Source: Aphelenchoides besseyi (taxonomy: Eukaryota; Nematoda; Chromadorea; Rhabditida; Aphelenchoididae). Taken from it: 64,000 nt of DNA. Under the pieces are notes generated by a model that was given only the letters and a program-made list of their open reading frames with translations, searched no databases and had not been told where the DNA came from. Numbering within the stretch: position 1 is the stretch's first letter; every line of letters begins with the position of its first letter. The DNA lies in NCBI GenBank assembly GCA_024699855.1, contig JAMPIQ010000003.1, positions 2,852,001 to 2,916,000 on the forward strand, written 5' to 3'. Positions 55,248-64,000 of the stretch are shown here, piece after piece. A program made the position numbers and the translations under genes.

Positions 55248-58183
55248 TTAGCGAACTTCGTTGAGACGAGGAAGAAATTCACGAAGCTTCTTAAGCAATT
55301 GACGTTGTTCACTCGGGAATCGTTGTCGATAGAGCGATGGATAAGCGTGTTTGAACTGAAAATAATCAGAATAAGATCGTATTCCGAAGTTCTTGTATTG
55401 TTTTAATGGGAACGTACGAAATGCATGTTATGGTGTTATTTTTACGTTAAAGTGACAAATAGTCGTAGTAATGAGATTGACTGTTGGTCAAATAGTTTTT
55501 TGTGTTTGTTTGACACTATTCGAGTCAACCTGTTGGTCTCCGAAGGCCAACGGATCTTTTTGTTTGCGTTCCACAGCCGCGGAAGTTAAAAACGAAAATC
55601 CGTTGGGTTGTTTATCGCGAACAATTCGGAATCCAATCGCAGTGTTCACAAAAAAGTAACAGTTCGCGCTCTGATCCCTCGTTGTTTGACAACAAGCGTG
55701 TCGAGTGATTTCGTGTTGAACACTCGAAGTTCGTTTTGAAGGCTGATAAGTGGACAAACAGAGATGATCGAAGTGTTGCATTTTACACATCATGAACACG
55801 TGCGGTTTCTCCGTTTGATCTTTGCGAAAACAACAATTGAGAGCATTTTGTGTTCACGATCTTGAAACCCATCTGCTCGTACGTTCCCAATGAATAGAAA
55901 GTAACTTACGTATTTGAGAATACGATTTCGTTCTGCTTCGCTGTAGATCGTATCACGAATAATGGAATCCAATTTCTCGAGCAGACGATCGTTCAAATCC
56001 GATTCCGATAAGCGAATAACCGTCGGACGACGAACATTCGACATCTCGTTTTGTTTGTCGTTTAATTGGATTTCGGATTGTTGCGTCGATTTGATGGCCA
56101 TCTTCTCTTCCTGTTGTTGTTTCTGATTCGCCGAAGCGAATTGTGGAGCAGAAACTGTGGAAGCAGATTTTCGTGGATTAGCCACGTGGTTGCGATACAA
56201 CGACGGATAGTGCGTTTTGAACTGAAAAACAGAAGAATCAGTTTGTTCGTTGTGCATTGCAATAATGTTCGTGTGCGCTTCCCCTTCCAGATTTGATTAC
56301 ACGATCGAGCGCTTCGACCGCAATTCTTTGCACCTGAAGGTCACCACCGACGGCGATGACGTGCGAATTTCCGAGACAGGTGTGAATTTTTTGTTCGCAT
56401 TAGCGATCTCGGATGCCAACTCCGACGGTCCGTCTCAACCCACCAGTCTATCCGATTGGCGTAAAGTAATCGAAAACCTCCGCCGTTATTAAGGATTTAG
56501 GGGAAAAGAGATCGTTGATACTCGTCACTAAGCAAATAGCTGGCCAACGAAATTACGTTTTTTACGGAATTCTTTTCGGTGGTCGGATTGTACTAAACCA
56601 AAGGAATTTTTCCATCCATTAGCCAAACAAAGAGTTCGCGTCATCAACGACAACGCTGATAAACTTGTTTCCTCAAGGATTAATTAGAATACAAAGTGAG
56701 TGGACGGCATCTTTCAAGTCGAAACAAAAACGCGAGCGCTGACTTTTACGATCAATTTTAATGCGCTTGAGTTTACATAAAAAAAGACCGACTAATCAAA
56801 TCCCAAAAGTGGATCCGATTAACCTCCGCAGAGCGCCTCTCAAAACCAGTTAATTAACCTGATTGAGCGTGAGAATGCAAAACTTGAAAGACGAACTCAC
56901 CGCTTTGAGTGTTTTACGACGTTGTTGTTCGCTCAAATTTGGACAATCTTGAATCCATTGAAGGAATCGTAAAGCCGCGGCGTTGATTTCCAATTTTTGT
57001 TCGGAGTCGTTGATGCTGTCCTGAGAGTTCATGACTGAAGTGGAACTGCAGGCCGCTTGCAAAGACGTGGACGATGATTGCGAAATTGATGGTTCGGATT
57101 GAAACATGTGATCGTCGGTGATCACGGACATTCGTGGTTGGGCGAACCGTTGACGATTTCCGTCAACCGAAACCGAACGACGTGGTGCACGGTTCATATA
57201 CTTGTCCATTTCACTTGTCAGTTGTTTGCCGAACCTGAAAATCAAAGACATTAGTTGTTTGCTCGATTGATAATGACGATCCGAATGCAGGAAATCAGAA
57301 GAATAAACATCAATGTAGCACGTAAAACTTACTTGTAATAAACATCCTTCTCGTCTTTGAACTTCTCACTTTCAGATCGATGAACAACAACGATCAATCC
57401 CTGGTTGAGTAGTTTTTCCAACACTTGTCGGGCATTATCTCTGAAATGTTTGTTTTGATTATTGATGTCAAGATGTTGACTAAGATCAATTATCGAATTG
57501 AAAGAAAGTCGAGAGTAGGTTTTTGGTGTTTGGGTCCAATTTTTGTTATTCTGCGTACCAAAAGCGGAAGTCAATTACATAGGTGGTCGATGAATAGCGA
57601 TCCTAATTTCGTTTTGTTTTGGTCTTTAAGGTGGTTGCTCAAAAAAGAAATGGTCATTCGAATCGGTTTTTGTTGCAATTGGTTTAGATTATGAAATTAG
57701 GGTCTTCTGACGAAACGAATGAATCAGAGACCAATCCACTTTCAGGTAAAAGACGCGCAAAGAATCTCCCACATAGAAATACGTAATCCATTGCAAAAAT
57801 TTTTCATAAGTCGTGGGCCGATCGACGCACCGAACGATTCCCACGCAATTGCTCATCACACAGACCGAGGAAATCCCGCGTTGTTTACATGACGATGAAT
57901 CATTTTTGTGTTCGCGAAGGCGGTAAAACTAACCGTTTGGTATCTTTCTCCGGAAACACTTGAAGTAAAACTTCTTCCATCGCATCAACGGCTGAACGTC
58001 CGCTGAAGGAATTCGGAAAGGTTCGCCAATGACGACGATTGGCGTTCAATGGAACTTCGGCACAGAATCGAGCGACCATCTCGTTCCACTGAAATCAAGA
58101 TTGGAATCTGAAGTTCAAGACCGAAAACAAACTTTTCGTGTGCATTCAAATTGACCGTGCATTCGAGAAGCAACATCCATCAT
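55248..58183 (-). CDS. DEP-domain protein, LET-99/DEPDC1-like
   Basis: Start exon MMDVASRMHGQFECTRK, then the DEP domain WNEMVARFCAEVPLNANRR, FPNSFSGRSAVDAMEEVLL, VFPEKDTKR-DNARQVLEKLLNQGLIVVV. The W...F.G.AV pattern and the following NA.QVLEKLL are characteristic of DEPDC1/LET-99. Later exons carry an S/Q-rich middle, an RFLQWIQDCPNLSEQQRRKTLKA helix and two related exons starting FKTHYPSLYR and FKHAYPSLYR; the latter ends the protein (FLPRLNEVR) at the TAA at 55248. Each FK-YPSLYR exon follows a helix ending TLKA or ILKY, so this helix-exon unit is repeated. In C. elegans LET-99 acts at the cortex in spindle positioning; that role is inferred here. Confidence 0.82.
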
Positions 58184-61100
58184 GTTCGTAAGAAACTGAG
58201 AGATTGTAGTCAAAAGACAATAAGCATTCAATGATGAATAAGGAACTTAAAGTTGGAAGGTAATCCAACGGATATCACTTGGCGATTAATCTGCTTGTGA
58301 AGTGGTTGCGTGTTGCCTGGGCAAAATCAAATCGACAGAACTGAAACGACCAACGTGTTAGGTCTCTTGCATTACACGAGAGGGCGGGACTAAACAAAAA
58401 GCAAAAATGGGGGGCGGTCGCGATGTAATGGAAAAACAGAAGAGGCGGTAGAATGTAAGATGGAACGCAGAGACGAAAACCACAAAACATAACGAGAATG
58501 AGAGCGAAGAAATTCAATTGGGATCATGGATCAATGAAATCGTTTAGCTTCTTTGGAATAAACATGAACGTTGGTATTTGATTTGTGGTGTGCGGATAAG
58601 AAATTTCGCGTCTTCGAAACGTTTAAACGACTTGGCCGATTGAAAAGAAACAAAAACAACCGTCGATCTTAAGATCTTGGCCGTCGATTCGTGACTTCAT
58701 TCCATGACATTCAAACCGTTCAACCGCACGCGGTTCTCAGACCGGTGAATCAGGATTGAAATGTTGAAAAGAAGCGAAACAAACACGAATTTTATGAACT
58801 TTGAAAGTCGTGCTGAGTCAACAACGATTGGGAATGTTCGTAGAGCAGTCAAAATGAAGTTCAAATTCTGTGATCGAAGAGAAAAAGAAGTGGAAATGTA
58901 AAGCAAACGGAAACGTTCCTTTCTCTCTACCTCCAATCAAATCCATCTGATGTCCGGAAGTAATTTGAAGTCTTGATTATCTTTTCCTTCGAAAACACCC
59001 GCTTGTCAATCGAAAAGTTCACGAACATTATAGTCGTGCATATGTACCGGAAAACATAAAACAACAGGAAACCCATTGAGTTTGTCGGAAACCAAACAAC
59101 TGTACAGTTCTCTAAAGTCATTCATAAGAACAGTAAGAAGCGAAGTTGGAACATCGAGTTTGCAGACGAGTAATTGGATCATGCATTTGGTCGGTTTATT
59201 TTGGGTAAAACGCGTGAGTGTAATGGTCGGAAAGTTCGTCAATTTCCGGCGGATTATTCCATGCAACCGCTCTGATTACGTAGAGAGTAAACAATATGGT
59301 GGTTGCAAAAAACGAGAAGAATACGGTCCAACAGATTCATAAACTTGTTTGTTATGTTCGGAATTTTGAGGGTGCAATCGACAATGCGAAATTTTTAAAA
59401 TCCAGAACTGCATGTGAAGAGCAGAAGTCGCATGTGTAAACAGAGGAAATCGACACACCTGCGCACATCAAATAAGTTCAAGAATCGAAAAAGAAATTGC
59501 TCGCTCAGCAAAACGTTGAATGTGGAAATCAATCCTTCCGGCCTTTAATACCACGGTCTTTCAAAGCTTAAAGCCCAAGACAAGCACATGAAAAGAGTTA
59601 TCAGAAACGGTCAACGTGGTCGTAAAATGTACGGGACTTATCAGTTCGGCACAGAAATGCGAGAATGCATTGATAATTTGACTTGATAGTCAGGAAGCCA
59701 AAGTCCACAGGTTGGCCGATTTTTACGGTTTTGAAGCAAAAGACGTTTTGTCAAGCAATGATTCACAATAAGCACCGCTTCTATGTTTCATAATTTATGT
59801 TTAAGACACGTCATTTCTCTCTGTATCAATTAATAAGGTTGTCTGCAGGATGGTGATGTCAAGAAGATTTGCAGTTTCGGTTTTCGCTAATTAGCACGCT
59901 TGTTTGCGGTCGGTTGACGTCTTCGAGTGTGACTTCGATTGCCGAGGTTTGAAACTTAACCAACAATCAGTATGACTTCATTATTGAAGCACGGTTTCTA
60001 TTGACTTGCAAAACAAGGTCAGTGCAACAATTGTTTATAGTTTTGCATGGAAAGATCGGGAATTTCCGATTTCTTAAGATTTTCTATTAGACCAATGATT
60101 AAGCTCAAAAATGTATGGGATTTGGTTTGTTTCTACCGGAAATGCTTGAAAACTCGATAATCCGAATACCACGATTGTTAATTTGCCACGAAGAACCAAA
60201 TTTGGTAACAGTTAATGGGATTCTGTTGTTAATACCCGGATTTTCAAGCTGTCAATCTTGAATTGTAGTTGCCGAAAAGAAATGTCACGGCTTCGTATCT
60301 CAATGCAGATTTGCGTGTCAACAACGACAAGAACGCGTGGGATGTCAGCGGTTGGAAAAGTCGTAGATTAACGACAATCCACTTCGGATGTGCCACGAGA
60401 GATTGGTTTTAGATTATGCTATCAATTTCTTTCCGATTACTTCATACGTAATCCGACGAATTGACATTTTATGAGCGAGAGTCGATTAATTCAAAGAGAT
60501 CTTCGAACAAACAGGAAGCTTCGCAATCTCACAGATTCACAAGACGGGAACAAAACAACGATCACAACGTTTTAGCGACGATTCAGTCAAGAAGATCAAA
60601 AAAATATTGACACCGAATGCGACTTCCTGTTAATCCACTTGTGCTTGGCCAAGGGCCAAGATCACGAGTAAGACGGCGGCATGTTATCGTCTAATGGATT
60701 AGCGCGACAGTTTAGTCAATCAACGATGAAATCTCCAGACATTCTCCATTGCGTTGGCAATTCGCCCGAACGTTAAAAGCGGAGGTGCAAAGTACCGTAG
60801 ACGCCAATTCGACGTCTCGAGTTCGTATAAGCGGATTGTTGTTTGCTTTTAGGTGCCAAAAACAAATTTCGATAATTTCTGACATATTTCCAACGAACAG
60901 AATCTGCGCTTCACTCGCTAATCTCCTCCGCAGTTTTGTATTTCCGGTCAAATCCACTCTTCGCCTGCAAAAATCCGCTCGTTAATCTCCGCACACGCAA
61001 TTACGACGAATTGTCAGGTGTCCGTTTTTGGCATTTGTATCTCCGTTGGCATTTGGATGCCGGAAGAATGACACCCAAATATGTTCTATGAAAGTAATAA

Positions 61101-62702
61101 CACCGTTGGCCTACGATTTCGAACATGTAGGAGTAGTTCCTGCTGGGAACTCGGTCTTCTTTTCGCGTATTGTTGACAAGTTCAAGAGACCCAAAAAAAA
61201 GGAGTGAAAACGAGCCTTCGCGTCCTACAAACCGACTCGACCAAAAATAGGAACACCGCCGCGGTTTTGTTTCCGCTTCAGTGGCCTAAAATAACCGCGA
61301 AGATGGGACGATGTGGGCGATGAGCTCGAATCAGAAGTTTCCGCCAATTTTATAGACGAAGATCAGAACGCGCACGAAAACGGAAAGTCGAAAACGAGAA
61401 CTTCATGGAGATTTCAAAAGTCGAAGTGACGCAAAACACTTTTTCTGCCCAAAAATAACAACACGGGGGCTTGAACGCAACACTCGACTGTGAGGGTGGT
61501 CGTGAATATCGGAGCTTTGCAGAACGATCGAAATCCTTTGATGATGCAAAGTACAGGGCTGACTCTGCATCGATTGCAAATCCGTGACATTGATTGAAAT
61601 TCAACGCCGATAACTCGTGTCATCACGGAAACTGCAGCGTCAATTCATGTAAATTCTCGCAAAAGAAACGCTCGTCGTTTTGACATCACTGATCGCTGTC
61701 GACCACGTTGATTTTCGAATTCTCGATTCTTCGTGAATCGTTCGAGTGTTTTGCAGAAAAGAAATTAAACTTTTGCATTGCAAAACAAGTGATTAAAGAG
61801 CATGAATTGACTGTAATGAGTCAAAGACGACTAGAGGTTTTCAGACCGGATAACAACCACAACAGCGATCAATCCGACAGCATCAAAAATCGCTGTAATT
61901 TTTTGACAACACTGAGCTTTGACCGTTTTATTGCCAAAAACGAGTTTAATGTCTTCGTTTCATAGCGATACGATGGTCGCTGAGAGCGGAGTTCAATTGG
62001 GTTAGAGGGTCAAATGCAATTTGTGTGGAAATTCGATTCCTTTCGCTTAAAACATCATTGTTCTTGAGCTCAAACATCGACCATTCGATCGTGTCTTCAC
62101 GAATTTTCGAGGCGACCACATGGCTGCTGATCGATCGACGACGTCACGAAATGATGGAAACAAAGCGAACATCGGCCGATAGCGTGTCTCCAGTGATCGC
62201 ATTTAATGAGCGGAATGCAGTCGTTGATTGAGGATTTTGCAATCCGATCGATGAGATCAATGGAATGCGAGTTGTGAGCACGAAGATTCTCGACGAGCTG
62301 TGTTTTCTGGTATCTCGAAATAGTAATTTCATAACCGAAATTCGTTGAACTTCCTATTCGAGTAATTGGTTTACTGTTTTGAGTTAAGCTCTTTGAACGA
62401 TCAAGCTTGTTTCGCTGAAACCGTTTAATTTGCTAATCAAATCGACTTTCATTCACCGTTTATTTGTCTGATAATCAGAAGTGTAACGAGAAATCAATTG
62501 CTGTTAACATACGAAATGGTGTCTTTGTTGCTTTCAATCGTCTGATCGTTCGAGTTCTCATCCGCAAAACATTTCATTGAATAGCAAGCGTATCCGGGAT
62601 TATTTTGCGATTTGTAATTCAGACGAACGATTGTTAACTGTTGAATGATATGAGTGAGGCTTTCCTGTAATTATTGGTCAACGATTCGAAATGGGAGCTC
62701 GT
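58184..62702. other. 4.5 kb with almost no coding signal
   Basis: Open frames are short and lack splice context. The only one with protein-like composition is on the minus strand at 60712-60957 (81 codons, MDLTGNTKLRRRLASEA...), with no recognised family. Part of the region should hold the promoter of the DEP gene. A short inverted repeat CTTGGCCAAGGGCCAAG occurs at about 60645. I saw no RNA gene. Confidence 0.45.
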
Positions 62703-63720
62703 TTAACACAAACAAACCAAATTTGCACCTACTTCAATTGCTGTCACGCATAAAGTTAGTTGCCCGATTCTCACTGCTACATTCCTGAAAGACGACTTGT
62801 AATCGTCGTTCAGTTCATGGAATAAACGATCAAGTATTCGTTTGAGTTCTGCATTCGGACCACGAAATCTCATCGAACGACGATAAACAGACATAATAAT
62901 AATCGCCAAAGACTCGGCTTGATCAATCGACATACTTTGTAATAAGTTCGCTACATTCAAATAGTTTTCAAATAGTGGCATACACGTTCTATAAGATCAA
63001 AAACGTTAGAACAGAAATCATGTGGTCACTAACTGAGCTAATGCGGCTGGATTGTAAACGTCATTATGGGAAAGATAGAATTGAAATAGTCCATCTTCAT
63101 TGAATGGCAAATACGAGTCGTCGACGTAATACACTTTCCCATTTATATTCCCAGCTAAATATTGTTGGTTTGTTAGTGATCGTGTAACGTTTATACCATG
63201 AAAACGAGTTTTGAACACAATTTCCAACAACATCCAAAGCGGAAGCATCTCGCGACAAAATTCGCTCTAAACTGAAAAGTTGAAATGCTCCTACACAAGT
63301 GCTCTAAACCTCGATTTCAGTTCCAAATTCCGCACTCGAAATGATTTGTAAAGAACGAAAAAAGTCCCGCATAACTCGAGATTCCACCTTGGTTGCACGA
63401 AGAAAAGTTGTTGCTGTGCGTTTTTCTTCACACATGTTCGTATAGGAACCATAGAAATCGATTGCGTATCGTCTACGAGCCACAAAGTTTGCTTGATGAC
63501 TACTGTGTATCAAATCAAGAACGCTGTCCACTTGAAATTTGTTTATTTTAACGTTTATTGCGTTGCTCATCACTTTTCGGAGATCCATTCCAACAGCCAA
63601 ACATGCATGGAACCGGCAAAACGAACACCTGTTCTTATATCTACCTAAATAGACGTGTAAAAATATTGGGTTGTTACTAAAGTTTTGTCTGATTGCGCAA
63701 TGCATTTTCTAAAATTGGAA
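62703..63720 (-). CDS. Nuclear hormone receptor, supplementary nematode type (5' part outside or displaced)
   Basis: Visible exons encode the second zinc finger of the DNA-binding domain (HCAIRQNF, RYKNRCSFCRFHACLAVGMD), a hinge and a ligand-binding domain of about 230 residues (EFCREMLPLWMLLEIVF, AALAQTCMPLFENY, IVMSVYRRSM-like segment, LDRLFHELNDDY). It ends in a short AF-2-less tail at the TAA at 62703. The first zinc finger would lie upstream, beyond about 63730, where instead the start of a mariner transposase is found on the other strand; it may therefore be in an intron or the gene may be broken. Spacing of the CxxC pair in finger two is normal. Confidence 0.8.
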
Positions 63721-63830
63721 CGAAAGAAATTGACCGGTCAATTGGAAATTAAACGAAGTGTCAAATTTGATTTATTGGATCTGCTGTTTCTCGACATCGC
63801 TACTCCTGTTTCCTTGACTAATTTCGTCAA

Positions 63831-64000
63831 ATGGGCCTCACTCGTGAACAAGTGCGACTTCTGCTTCTCAACGAATATCGTCTCCATCACTCGCCCGCCA
63901 AAGCCGCCGCCATCATCAACTTGGCACATGGAACGCGAACGACCACCGAGAGGACGGCATGTCGATGGTTCAAAAAGTTCGACGATGGACTCGAGGATTT
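63831..64000 (+). CDS. Mariner transposase N-terminus, cut by the window end
   Basis: ATG at 63831 begins MGLTREQVRLLLLNEYRL, continuing with an alanine-rich helix, then RTACRWFKKFDDGLEDL. This is the paired helix-turn-helix start (WFKKF signature) of mariner/Mos1-type transposases. The frame is open to the edge. The inverted repeat end should lie just before it (about 63720-63830), but I could not fix it. Confidence 0.8.
   Translation, partial: MGLTREQVRLLLLNEYRLHHSPAKAAAIINLAHGTRTTTERTACRWFKKFDDGLED

Noticed and set aside
55471..55659. Plus-strand ORF with signal-like start inside the DEP gene
   Set aside because: It lies in an intron of the minus-strand gene, has no splice or polyadenylation context and no family match.

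Overview
This is a nematode nuclear genome window. Introns are mostly 40-60 nt and end in TTTCAG. Tyrosine kinases combine SH2 and kinase domains in the Fer/SPE-8 manner. A serpentine chemoreceptor, a supplementary nuclear receptor, a tau-tubulin-kinase-like gene and a ShKT peptide are also typical of the phylum. I cannot fix the genus.

Layout. 1-3.8 kb: a zeta/iota-type diacylglycerol kinase with alternative last exons. 4.5-8.35 kb: a ShKT peptide, a histidine acid phosphatase and, on the minus strand, a beta-lactamase-like hydrolase. 8.35-11.15 kb: no recognisable gene. 11.16-23.87 kb: the corpse of an SH2-tyrosine kinase gene, split by a transposon mosaic. An RTE-type LINE sits in its SH2 exon, with a pogo/DDE_1-like DNA transposon nested in the LINE. 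A solo LTR lies in one intron. A Tc1/mariner-superfamily element lies in the next, and that element itself carries a Tc1 element and a gypsy-type LTR retrotransposon. 25-35 kb: degraded pieces (transposase, membrane protein, two more kinase fragments, receptor fragment, integrase fragment) around one intact SH2-kinase gene and a tRNA-Ser(GCT).

35.3-49.7 kb is gene dense: small membrane proteins, a Tudor-domain protein, a TTBK-like predicted pseudokinase, a TULA-like phosphatase lacking its RHG motif, an Srh-like receptor and an SDR. 50-58.2 kb: two DEP-domain genes of LET-99/DEPDC1 type on the minus strand flanking a plus-strand membrane protein. 58.2-62.7 kb: almost no coding signal. 62.7-63.7 kb: the C-terminal part of a nuclear receptor, followed at the window edge by the start of a mariner transposase.

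The combination of Fer/SPE-8-like kinases, a TTBK-like protein, a TULA-like phosphatase and small lysine-rich or membrane proteins resembles nematode sperm-enriched gene sets; that is an inference from family knowledge. Most exon boundaries were read by eye from splice consensus and protein continuity, so internal coordinates carry a few bases of uncertainty.
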